From Amycolatopsis sp. DSM 110486 (GTDB lineage Bacteria > Actinomycetota > Actinomycetes > Mycobacteriales > Pseudonocardiaceae): DNA of 64,000 nucleotides. Both the position numbers and the translations under genes were made by a program. Under the pieces are notes generated by a model. That model was not told the origin of the DNA, made no database searches, and saw only the letters and a program-made list of their open reading frames with translations. Below are positions 57,542 to 64,000 of the stretch, in pieces (position 1 is the stretch's first letter; the number at the start of each line of letters is the position of its first letter). Where the stretch lies: positions 9,479,001 to 9,543,000 of the forward strand of contig NZ_CP080519.1 of the NCBI RefSeq assembly GCF_019468465.1, in the 5' to 3' direction.

Positions 57542-57577
57542 CCCGTGGGCAGCAAACTCGCTGCTCACGGGTCTTTT
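57542..57577 (+). terminator. Terminator after tRNA-Pro
   Basis: CCCGTGGGCAGC and GCTGCTCACGGG form a 12-bp stem with one wobble, followed by TCTTTTG. It was brought in with the element, since the chromosomal equivalent is now at 63241. Confidence 0.8.
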
Positions 57578-57841
57578 GCTGTCTGCGCTGACTTGTGCCG
57601 TTGATCTACGCGTCCGCGTCAGCGTGGACCAGTTGTGGACCAGCCAAGTAGGCACACTGTCTCGACCTGTGTTCGTGTCGTGCTTCGCGCCGCTATTGGA
57701 CGGATCGCGCGGTGGCCCGCCTTGCGCATCCACTCGACTGGCCCGGTACAGGCAGGGTCCGCGGCCGGCCCCTTGTCGCGCAGTGGCGGCCCCGTTTTGA
57801 GTCCAGCCCGGAAACGGCCCCTGACCTGCGCGGTAGCTGAT

Positions 57842-57970
57842 CCCCGGCGGTGGTCCGAGGTGAAGTGGACAGCGCCGAAGCGGGTCCGGGCGACCCGTCC
57901 GCGCGTGGTCGTCAACACGCGGCAAGGGCCACAGATGCTGGCGGCAAAGCCCGTGATCGTGGCGCGCATC
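57842..57970 (+). pseudogene. Fragment of a tyrosine integrase (central part)
   Basis: About 40 codons read S-E-V-K-W-T-A-P-K, then R-P-R-V-V-V-N-T-R-Q-G-P-Q-M-L-A-A, the linker between core-binding and catalytic domains of actinobacterial integrases (V-K-W-K-A-P-K ... R-V-V-V-N-P-x-Q in intact ones). Neither the catalytic domain nor the N-terminus is present. It is a remnant of an earlier integration event. Confidence 0.55.
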
Positions 57971-58025
57971 GAGGGAATCGAACGGCCCTGGGTCGTCCTC
58001 GAGCTGCGCTCGCGACAAACTGACG

Positions 58026-58312
58026 CCGCACTTGATCGACCCCCTGGTGTTGGACCTGCTGATCGACCCGCGCCGGTCCGGGAAATGGCAGTTGGCGTCG
58101 GTGTGCGCGCTACGGCGTCGAGCTCTCGGACGAGGACGCGCAATCCAGCAACGCCGACTGCCTCGCCGACGCCCGGCTTGGGTACCGGATGGCGGCCCGG
58201 TACCCGAAGCTCGCGGCCATGCCGCTGCCGGAGCTCCAGGTCTGGCAGGCCGGCCGTGCGCAGGGGATGGGCAACCCGCAGACTTCGCTGCGCGCGACGC
58301 GCTCGGTCCCGG
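58026..58312 (+). pseudogene. Frameshifted 3'-5' exonuclease remnant
   Basis: One frame gives L-I-D-P-L-V-L-D-L-L-I-D-P and K-W-Q-L-A-S-V-C; the next frame continues A-R-Y-G-V-E-L, then N-A-D-C-L-A-D-A-R-L and A-A-R-Y-P-K-L-A. These match consecutive parts of DnaQ-like exonuclease domains, including the D-A-x-x-D-A type motif. A one-base shift joins them and the first catalytic motif is missing. Confidence 0.55.
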
Positions 58313-58313
58313 A

Positions 58314-58901
58314 GTGCTGGATAGCGGAAACGACCCCTTCGGGTGGACACAGGACCCGTCCGTCGTCATGGTTTGTACGACGTTTGTTGAAGAATTGCCA
58401 CCGACGGAGATCTTTGAAATTCTCCACGCGGAGCAGCTCGACTCGCGGATGTCGTCTACGCAGTTGGCCATGGCGGTCGGCAATGACCGCAAGGGGATCC
58501 GTGTCGCAGACATGGGAGCTTGGGCCCTCACCATCGAGCTTGAGTCGCTTGTTGCTGTCCGTGACGAGGTCCTGGCGAGGCTCTCCGCAAGTCGGAGACG
58601 TGTCGTTCAGGTCTATAGGACCGGCTCGGGGATGGAGAGTTTCGGCTACTGGCGCGACGGCGAGTTGCAGTGTCGGTTTGAACCGACCAATCCTGCGAGG
58701 CGAACAGGATGCGACCCTGATGTGCTCGTGAGCGAGATGCGAGCTTCAGGGATTGAGCCTGCATCCGCCGAAATGTTGCGAGGATACGAGATGTACACGC
58801 TGGCTGCCGAGGTGACCGGCGTGATCGCTGACACTGGTCTGGTGTTGGAGGCGGAGCTCGAGTCAGGTCTGGTGGCTCGCAGACGTCGTCGAGTCAGCTA
58901 A
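58314..58901 (+). CDS. DUF6461-like hypothetical protein
   Basis: A 195-residue protein with N-D-P-F-G-W, C-T-T-F-V-E-E-L-P-P-T-E-I-F-E-I-L near residues 22-38 and W-A-L-T-I-E-L-E near 73, the pattern of DUF6461 proteins. These are common in actinobacterial islands and their function is unknown. GTG at 58314 is my choice of start because upstream codons belong to the exonuclease remnant. Codon use is visibly less GC-rich than in the chromosome part, consistent with transfer. Confidence 0.6.
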   Translation: MLDSGNDPFGWTQDPSVVMVCTTFVEELPPTEIFEILHAEQLDSRMSSTQLAMAVGNDRKGIRVADMGAWALTIELESLVAVRDEVLARLSASRRRVVQVYRTGSGMESFGYWRDGELQCRFEPTNPARRTGCDPDVLVSEMRASGIEPASAEMLRGYEMYTLAAEVTGVIADTGLVLEAELESGLVARRRRRVS

Positions 58902-59123
58902 CTCGTCAGGAGCGACGGGCTACCGGGGTCATCAACAAGGCCCCAGCAACCCGTCGGCGGTTCGCTCTATTTGGACCGGTCACCCTTCCCGCCTCACAGA
59001 GCAGCAGGCCGAGCATGCGGTGGCGGGTGGGGTCGCCGCCGCATGCGATCGGCGCAACGGTTCGCCTATAGGGCATGGTTCAAGTCGTCGGACTGTTCGC
59101 TGTCCCCACGAGCATTCGATGGG

Positions 59124-59663
59124 CTATCCCTCAATTGTCAGCTGCGTCGGGCCTGCGATTTGAAGCTTCTGTTGGACAACGACGTGGTCGAGCTGCGCCG
59201 CCAGTCGCGGGATCGTCGTTGATGCCAGGTACGTCTCGGCGCCCGCGTCGATCATGCGGCGGACCGGCCCCTCATAGCGGATGCCCAATTCCGGGTCCTC
59301 GATCTCGGCGACAACGACACGCGCCTTCGGGTACGTCTCGTGCAAGGCGCTAATCAGCTGCGGGCTCGCCGGCGGCACCAGCACCACATCCGCCGTCTTC
59401 GGCGCGGAGTGCAAGTCCAGCACAAGGTAGTCCGACCCCAACTGCTCGGATAGCGCCGCACGGGCCGCACGGGACAGCTTCATCGTGGTGGCCACGACCG
59501 TCACGTTGTCGTAGACGTCCCGCGTGCCGGGATCGACGTCGAACGCGGTCCTTGTTACGGTCGCGATCGGTTCGCCGTCCCTCGTGATCACGAGGTCCTC
59601 GCCGCCGATGATGAGGTCCGCGACGTCCTGAGGCAACTGCCGCACATCGATACGGGTCGTCAT
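59124..59663 (-). CDS. Phd/YefM-like antitoxin-type N-terminus with a 130-residue C-terminal domain
   Basis: A 179-residue protein. Residues 6-40 resemble Phd/YefM antitoxins: R-Q-L-P-Q-D-V-A-D-L-I, E-D-L-V-I-T-R-D-G-E-P-I-A-T-V. The rest, from about residue 55, is a mixed alpha/beta domain with Y-L-V-L-D-L-H-S, A-D-V-V-L-V-P and V-V-V-A-E-I-E-D that I do not recognise; it could be the toxin or sensor part. No separate toxin gene is adjacent. It lies in the island between the DUF6461-like gene and an IS110 remnant. Confidence 0.55.
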   Translation of the reverse strand: MTTRIDVRQLPQDVADLIIGGEDLVITRDGEPIATVTRTAFDVDPGTRDVYDNVTVVATTMKLSRAARAALSEQLGSDYLVLDLHSAPKTADVVLVPPASPQLISALHETYPKARVVVAEIEDPELGIRYEGPVRRMIDAGAETYLASTTIPRLAAQLDHVVVQQKLQIAGPTQLTIEG

Positions 59664-59722
59664 AGCACTCGATCATGTCACAAAGTGCGGTGCAGTAACT
59701 CGGCCAGCGAATCACCGACGGC

Positions 59723-59856
59723 CGTCAACGCCCACACACCCGGGCTGCTGCAGCGATACGGCGTCGGTCCTGACACCGCCGCAGCGCTGTTCCTGGCCGC
59801 CGACGACAACCCACACCGGCTCACCAGCGAAGCGTCTTTCGCGGCACTGGGCAGAC
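59723..59856 (+). pseudogene. Fragment of an IS110-family transposase
   Basis: About 44 codons read H-T-P-G-L-L-Q-R-Y-G-V-G-P-D-T-A-A-A-L, then D-N-P-H-R-L-T-S-E-A-S-F-A-A-L. This is the beginning of a Transposase_20 domain from a different IS110 element than the intact copy at 23211. Nothing upstream or downstream completes it. Confidence 0.65.
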
Positions 59857-59875
59857 CCCGGTTCCAATTTCGGAC

Positions 59876-59944
59876 CCTGTCAGCCCGGCAGACACAGACA
59901 CGGGGCCTGTGAGCAGCGAAACCGCAGCTCACAGGCCATTTTAG
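59876..59944 (+). other. tRNA-Pro 3'-end-like sequence plus terminator: possible internal att site
   Basis: CCTGTCAGCCCG (59876-59887) equals the last part of tRNA-Pro, and is followed by an 11-bp perfect hairpin GGCCTGTGAGC/GCTCACAGGCC (59904-59937) and ATTTTAG. The same order, tRNA end then hairpin, occurs at the two outer att sites. The intact integrase gene ends 26 bp further on, so this may be the left end of a second, tandem element. Confidence 0.45.
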
Positions 59945-59970
59945 TTGAGCAGTCACGTGGTGAATGTTGT

Positions 59971-61182
59971 CTACACGACGCGCAGGCGTCGACCACTGGT
60001 AGACCTGGGCGCCGATAGGTGGGCACTCAGCAGGTCGCCGGCATCCCGGATCGAGGCGAGGTCGGGGTGGAGATACCGCTGCGTCGTGCTGAGCGAGCCG
60101 TGGCCCGCGATCATCCGGAGTACGTGGACCGGTACCCCTGAGTCGGCGAGCCAGGTCAACCCCGTGTGCCGGAGGTCGTGCCGCCTGAGGTGCTCGTACC
60201 CCAGCTTGGTAACCACCTCGTCCCAGTGTGTCGCGTCCCGGAGAACCGCGGTCGTCACGCATCCGCCACGCGGGCCGGTGAACAACCTGGCCATTGGGTC
60301 GGCACCGATCGCGTCGAGGCGGCTCGCCACCAACGGGCGGATCTCCTCGATCAACGGCACTTTGCGCGCACGCCGCCCTTTTGTGGCCTTGTTGATCAAC
60401 CCTCCGGGACCCGGCGTCGTCTGCCGGCGCACCGTCCATATCCAGCTCTCGCGATCGACGTCGCACACCCGGACGCCAGAAACCTCGCCGATCCGGGCCG
60501 CCGTGCACGCCTTGAACTTCACGACGTGACCCCAGCCCACGTAGTTGTCAGCAGCGCGCGCAACGAGTGCGCCCGCCAGCCGCTCCAGCGTCTCCCAGTC
60601 CGGCAGCGCCAATGACCGCGGATCGTCGAGCTCGTCCTCGGCGAGCTGGAACTCGCGCTGCCAACCGGTGATCCTAGCGGGGTTCCGGTCCACGAGCCCG
60701 TCGCGATATGCCTGCTCCATCACCCGGACCAGCATCGCCAGGCTGTTCTTGATCACCGACTTGGTGCACCCGTCCGCAATCCAGCTCATGGCCGCACGAT
60801 CAACCGCGCCGTACGTCACCATCCGAACGGGAATGTGGCCGAGCGTCGGTTTCACTCGCTTGCGCCAGCCCGCCAGATACGGGTCGGTCGTCTTCGCGGC
60901 CAATCCCCGGAGGGCAAGGGGAAGGTTGAGGTCACCGTATGTACCGAGCGGCATCGTGGCGGCGTTCGGGTTAACCCCGCCGGCCGCGAGCTTGCGCATC
61001 TCGTCGCACCAAGTCTCCGCCGCCTCTCGGGAATCTTTCGAGCGCGACACCGATCGGCGCTTTTTGGTGACCGGGTCCGTCCAGCGAACGCGCGCTCGGA
61101 ACGGGGTAGCCCGCCCCTCTGGCCTTCTCGTCGGCGTAGGTAATGGTACTACGTTCATATTTGATGAAGAAACAAAACGCAC
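59971..61182 (-). CDS. Tyrosine site-specific integrase
   Basis: A 403-residue phage/ICE-type integrase with an N-terminal arm-binding domain (K-K-R-R-S-V-S-R-S-K-D), a core-binding domain and a catalytic domain. Catalytic residues are Arg in T-A-A-R-I-G-E-V (about 228), H-D-L-R-H-T-G (about 335), A-G-H-G and Tyr in Q-R-Y-L-H-P-D (about 369). It is intact and should act on the tRNA-Pro att sites. No excisionase gene is visible beside it. Its 3' end faces the internal att-like site. Confidence 0.93.
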   Translation of the reverse strand: MRFVSSSNMNVVPLPTPTRRPEGRATPFRARVRWTDPVTKKRRSVSRSKDSREAAETWCDEMRKLAAGGVNPNAATMPLGTYGDLNLPLALRGLAAKTTDPYLAGWRKRVKPTLGHIPVRMVTYGAVDRAAMSWIADGCTKSVIKNSLAMLVRVMEQAYRDGLVDRNPARITGWQREFQLAEDELDDPRSLALPDWETLERLAGALVARAADNYVGWGHVVKFKACTAARIGEVSGVRVCDVDRESWIWTVRRQTTPGPGGLINKATKGRRARKVPLIEEIRPLVASRLDAIGADPMARLFTGPRGGCVTTAVLRDATHWDEVVTKLGYEHLRRHDLRHTGLTWLADSGVPVHVLRMIAGHGSLSTTQRYLHPDLASIRDAGDLLSAHLSAPRSTSGRRLRVV

Positions 61183-61433
61183 GATCGCTGTCCCGTCAAG
61201 TCAGGTTCAGCTTGCAATCGCCGCGTTCTAATTCCAGCGGCGTCGAACCACGTCTTCCTGCCGCGTGATGACACGGCGAGCCGACGCAGCCGCAGGTGTT
61301 GCGCGACGGGAGGCCCCGCATGCACCGCAGACTAGCCGGCTGCTTCGCACAGCCATGACTGGACTGGACCGCGGACATGCTCACGGCCTGGCACGGTCTA
61401 TGCCCGGTCCCCACAGTCAGGAAATCCGCTGCC

Positions 61434-61520
61434 GTGCAGGTCAGAGACCACTTCCGGCTGGATTCAAAACCCGTCCAGTGAGAGTTCGAATCTCACCGGG
61501 GCACATCTTCTGACCTGCAC
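61434..61520 (+). ncRNA. tRNA-like structured element flanked by 12-bp inverted repeat
   Basis: GTGCAGGTCAGA (61434-61445) and its exact complement (61509-61520) enclose 63 bases that fold into TTCCGG/CCGGGG (four normal, two wobble pairs) around two adjacent hairpins, CTGGA-(11)-TCCAG and TGAGA-GTTCGAA-TCTCA. The second is a perfect T arm, followed by CCGGGGCA as in a tRNA 3' end. No D arm is present and the other loop is too long for an anticodon loop. It may be a decayed tRNA used as an att site or an RNA that mimics part of a tRNA. Strand follows the T-arm reading. Confidence 0.4.
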
Positions 61521-61727
61521 ACGCCAGTCCCGCCGCACAGCCAACCTGGTGCTGTCCGGCTACGTCCGGCTAGATCCGAGCAATTGTCAAGACCTGTGGA
61601 TCGAGTACGAGGCGCCGCTCGCGCGGTCTGGTTGATCGTGTTCTGAGTTGGCGCTAGTGGAACCCTTGGCGTGTGCTCCCCGCTCTCTGCCGCGTGGAAG
61701 GGACCATCGTCCTGCCATCATCGGCAT

Positions 61728-62321
61728 ATGGGAAAGAGCTACGAGCGGATAGACGGCAGACTGCGTGCCTTCATCGAGGCGCAGCACATCTTCTTCACCG
61801 GGACGGCGCCGCTGAACGGCGGCGGCACCGTCAACCTTTCACCCAAGGGCTTGAACGGCTCGTTCGCCGTGCTCGACGAACTCACCGTGGCCTACCTCGA
61901 TTTTGCTGGCAGCAACGCTGAGACGATCGCCCATCTGCGCGAGAACGGCCGCATCACCCTGATGTGGTGCGCCTTCGACGGTCCGCCCAACATCGTGCGC
62001 GTGCACGGCCGCGGAGAGCCGGTCTTTCGCGACGATGCGCGTTGGGCGGAGCTGATGGGGCACTTCCCAGACATCGACCCGATCCTGCACGGCCTGCGCG
62101 CGATCATTGTCGTGACCGCCGAGAAGATCCGCGACACCTGCGGGTACGCGGTCCCGTTCATGACCTATGACGAGGACCGGCCGCTGCACGCGTCGCGCTT
62201 CGCGCGCGAGTCCGATGAGTCCCTCGACGTGTACTTCCAGAAGAAGGAGTACATCGCGACCAGCATCGACGGCCTGCCGGGGTTGCCGCTGCGGCTGCCA
62301 CCGCTTCCGCGCGCTGAATAG
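61728..62321 (+). CDS. Pyridoxamine 5'-phosphate oxidase-family protein
   Basis: A 197-residue split-barrel flavoprotein-like product: F-F-T-G-T-A-P, then V-N-L-S-P-K-G near residue 35, L-T-V-A-Y-L-D-F-A-G-S-N, and I-R-D-T-C-G-Y-A-V-P-F-M near residue 136. It resembles the PPOX subgroup of about 200 residues found singly in many actinobacteria and proteobacteria; the substrate is unknown. The ATG at 61728 is where homology starts. It is an accessory gene of the island. Confidence 0.8.
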   Translation: MGKSYERIDGRLRAFIEAQHIFFTGTAPLNGGGTVNLSPKGLNGSFAVLDELTVAYLDFAGSNAETIAHLRENGRITLMWCAFDGPPNIVRVHGRGEPVFRDDARWAELMGHFPDIDPILHGLRAIIVVTAEKIRDTCGYAVPFMTYDEDRPLHASRFARESDESLDVYFQKKEYIATSIDGLPGLPLRLPPLPRAE

Positions 62322-62458
62322 GACCCCGGCCGCTGGGCGGACACCACAGCGAGTCTGTCCGGACGGAAGTCATGCCTCCAGAGTCTCCTCCCGTTCGACC
62401 AGGTGGCCGCGCTCGAAGCGGGCGCCGGCGCGGAGGAGCGCCACGAGACGGGGTGCGT

Positions 62459-62776
62459 TCACCGCACGCCAGCGGGGCCGTACGTTCGCCGACTCCAAGC
62501 GTTCGCCGCTGCCGCAGGGTCGTCTGCTGCAGCTATCGTTTCGACGTACGAGGGAGTCGCCGCCGCTCGGAGCCTGTTCTCCTTGGTGTATCCCAGGACC
62601 ACACACCACAGCTGCTGACCGGTCGCCGGCCACGGTTCGCCAGGCTTGTCCGTGATGTGTGAGCTGTCCACATAACCGCTTTCACCGTCGTGGGACTCGA
62701 CCAGGAGACCGTAGTGTGCGTGACCGATAATCGAACAGTGGACGATGTCGTATCGACGGCGTGCCGGTGACTCCAT
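62459..62776 (-). CDS. Small S1-domain-like protein
   Basis: A 105-residue protein with an AGGAGG ribosome site 5 bases before its ATG. Residues 12-75 look like an S1/OB barrel: G-H-A-H-Y-G-L-L-V-E-S, G-Y-V-D-S-S-H-I, G-Q-Q-L-W-C-V-V-L-G-Y. S1 domains bind RNA. Function in the island is unknown. Confidence 0.55.
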   Translation of the reverse strand: MESPARRRYDIVHCSIIGHAHYGLLVESHDGESGYVDSSHITDKPGEPWPATGQQLWCVVLGYTKENRLRAAATPSYVETIAAADDPAAAANAWSRRTYGPAGVR

Positions 62777-63187
62777 GGGACCTCCTACAACGTCTTCGTC
62801 TGTGGCTTACTTGCTGTTCATCCGCTCGTGGTGGCCGCATACGCGGTGGCGGGTGTTCGGTCGGCGCACCGACCGTACGATGCACCACGGCAAGGCCCGT
62901 ACCCCTCAGGTCACGCTCGGCGTCCCAGCGGCGCGAGCTCTAGTGTGCCACTCAGCTCGTGGACGCCACGCCTTTCTCCGAACGGGTCACGATCTATTTC
63001 CGGTCCACGCAACGGCCTCTGGGAGCAGCCTCTTCTCCACCGCGAACTCTCGCCCATCGCTGAAGCGTTACGGGCGTGGACCAGACGTGGACCACCACAC
63101 CCGCGACAGGTGCGAAACACGCAAGTCGAGGAGACTCACCTGAGCGCCTGCGTCGCTGTTTTCGCAGGTCACGCGTGATGCGAAATC
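62777..63187. other. Stretch without a supported gene
   Basis: Between the S1-like gene and attR I see no reading frame that resembles a known family and no strong hairpin. The part next to 62776 should hold the promoter of the S1-like gene. Confidence 0.45.
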
Positions 63188-63234
63188 CTGGGGGTCAAGG
63201 GGTCGCAGGTTCGAATCCTGTCAGCCCGACCGGA
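63188..63234 (+). repeat. attR: 47-bp direct repeat
   Basis: Exact copy of 57484-57530, covering the anticodon loop to 3' end of tRNA-Pro and 5 bases beyond. Upstream bases do not form the rest of a tRNA, so it is an att scar, not a second gene. Confidence 0.9.
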
Positions 63235-63240
63235 ACAAAA

Positions 63241-63281
63241 GGGACGCTTGAGCGGCAACATCGCAGCTCAAGCGTCCCTTT
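63241..63281 (+). terminator. Terminator beyond attR
   Basis: GGGACGCTTGAGC and GCTCAAGCGTCCC form a perfect 13-bp stem, followed by TTTCG and preceded by AAAA. It was probably the original terminator of the tRNA-Pro gene before the island was inserted. Confidence 0.8.
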
Positions 63282-63353
63282 CGCGTTCAGGGGTCATCAC
63301 GGTCATGATCCCCGCTGGGGACCCTTTGGAGACATGCCTGACTAACTGCCTGA

Positions 63354-63497
63354 CTACGGTTCCCGGACCCTTCGGCCCACGATGCCGTCCATCGCCGTTT
63401 CGGCCTCGACCATCACCGGCCGAATCTGGTGCCGGTAGACGCGCTCGGTCACTAACTCGGGGGCAGCCCACCCCCATTGGTCTCGTCGGTGCCCTGG
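63354..63497 (-). pseudogene. C-terminal fragment of another tyrosine integrase
   Basis: The minus strand ends with E-R-V-Y-R-H-Q-I-R-P-V, then A-M-D-G-I-V-G and a stop at 63354. V-Y-R-H-Q-I-R-P-V followed by A-M-D is the C-terminus, including the catalytic Tyr, of a large group of actinobacterial integrases. The rest of the gene is absent; a plus-strand gene begins where it should continue. Its 3' end faces attR, so it marks an older integration at the same tRNA. Confidence 0.6.
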
Positions 63498-64000
63498 ATG
63501 ATCTGCCCTGTGACCGCACATGCCTGGCTCAACAGCAGCGACCAGCTCACCCCCGGCAAGGAGCTCTACAGCTCCGACCGGACGTTCAAGTGGTGGGACT
63601 ACACCCCCAGCCATGGCCAGCTGCTGCTGCGCAGCGAGGGCGGCACTGACCGGACGCGCGTCGACGTGCTCTTCAAGCCCGTCGACGTGATCAAGGTCCG
63701 CAGCCACTACCAGAGGCTTCAGATCCGCTGCGCCACCCCCGCCGAGCAGACCCAGATCCAGGCTGAGACCCCCGAAGTCACCTACCGAGACCCTGCGGAC
63801 AACAAATTCGGCCAGGGACACCACTATTTCGTCCTGCAGCCAGCAGGCGGCGGAGTCGACTACATCGTCGCCCGGGCCGTCGGCTGGCACGAGGACCGCG
63901 ACCTCGGCGAGCCCAGCTACTTCGCCGACCCCTCCGGCGGCAGCGCCCCATGGTCGCCTCCAGCCAAACCCCGGTGGGCGCAAACCGCGCTCAACGGCGT
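63498..64000 (+). CDS. Hypothetical protein, 3' end beyond window
   Basis: An open frame from ATG 63498 runs without a stop to the window end (167 codons). It is rich in aromatic residues early on (A-H-A-W-L-N-S-S-D, Y-S-S-D-R-T-F-K-W-W-D-Y-T-P-S-H-G) and has normal protein composition: L-L-L-R-S-E-G-G, V-L-F-K-P-V-D-V-I, G-Q-G-H-H-Y-F-V-L. I do not recognise the family. Because the frame is free of stops and its composition is ordered, I consider it real. It lies outside the island, beyond attR. Confidence 0.6.
   Translation, partial: MICPVTAHAWLNSSDQLTPGKELYSSDRTFKWWDYTPSHGQLLLRSEGGTDRTRVDVLFKPVDVIKVRSHYQRLQIRCATPAEQTQIQAETPEVTYRDPADNKFGQGHHYFVLQPAGGGVDYIVARAVGWHEDRDLGEPSYFADPSGGSAPWSPPAKPRWAQTALNG

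Noticed and set aside
58032..58310. N-terminal extension of the DUF6461-like protein
   Set aside because: These codons are partly the exonuclease remnant in frame and partly Arg-rich noise; family homology begins after 58314.
63188..63234. A second tRNA-Pro gene
   Set aside because: Only the anticodon loop to 3' end is present; there is no acceptor 5' strand or D arm. It is an attR copy.
63498..63983. Minus-strand frame continuing from the integrase fragment
   Set aside because: Homology stops at about 63497; beyond that the translation is low-complexity and overlaps a better plus-strand frame.

Overview
The window is high-GC actinobacterial DNA. Codon usage with G/C at third positions, GTG starts, iron boxes of the DmdR/IdeR type, a cysteine-type leader peptide and gene families such as PaaX, F420-type PPOX proteins and class E/F sortase all fit. 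A 13-base word close to GTCCACWGTGGAC recurs inside genes; I associate this with Amycolatopsis and relatives (Pseudonocardiales), so that is my best guess for the host. This assignment is inference.

Layout. 1-4636: a truncated acetylating acetaldehyde dehydrogenase gene with a divergent IclR regulator, then a three-gene envelope operon (polytopic GT39-like membrane protein, DUF4397 surface protein, sortase). 4638-9335: an ssuC-ssuB-ssuA-ssuD alkanesulfonate operon (minus strand) preceded by a 26-residue leader peptide and a persulfide-dioxygenase-like metallo-beta-lactamase gene. 9353-13852: a DinB protein, decayed coxM- and coxG-like genes, a serine hydrolase with a strong terminator, a duplicated scrap of the DinB gene, a barstar-like protein and a DMT-type transporter.

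13856-50478 is a siderophore locus: two FecCD permeases, a heterodimeric ABC half-transporter pair, a siderophore-binding lipoprotein, a DUF885 hydrolase, an MbtH-like protein, an IS110-family element, a single 7,840-residue six-module NRPS, an ornithine N5-monooxygenase and a formyltransferase. Three iron boxes (15987, 19568, 49444) cover the divergent and downstream promoters. The monooxygenase and formyltransferase would make N5-hydroxy- and N5-formyl-N5-hydroxyornithine, the NRPS would join these with serines (two embedded N-methyltransferases, a degenerate epimerisation domain in module 2, an intact one at the end, no thioesterase), and the transporters would export the product and re-import its iron complex. 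An albachelin- or scabichelin-like hydroxamate peptide is the likely product.

50479-57305 is ordinary chromosome: a PPOX protein, an ABC-F ATPase, PaaX regulator plus enoyl-CoA hydratase, an ECF sigma factor with its CU044_5270-type partner, and a secreted alginate-lyase-family protein. 57452-64000 starts with tRNA-Pro(GGG). A perfect 47-bp repeat of its 3' part at 63188 bounds a 5.7-kb integrated element with an intact tyrosine integrase, fragments of two more integrases (one just outside), a broken exonuclease, an IS110 scrap, a Phd-like protein, a tRNA-like structured element and several small accessory genes. A conserved but unrecognised gene runs off the right edge.
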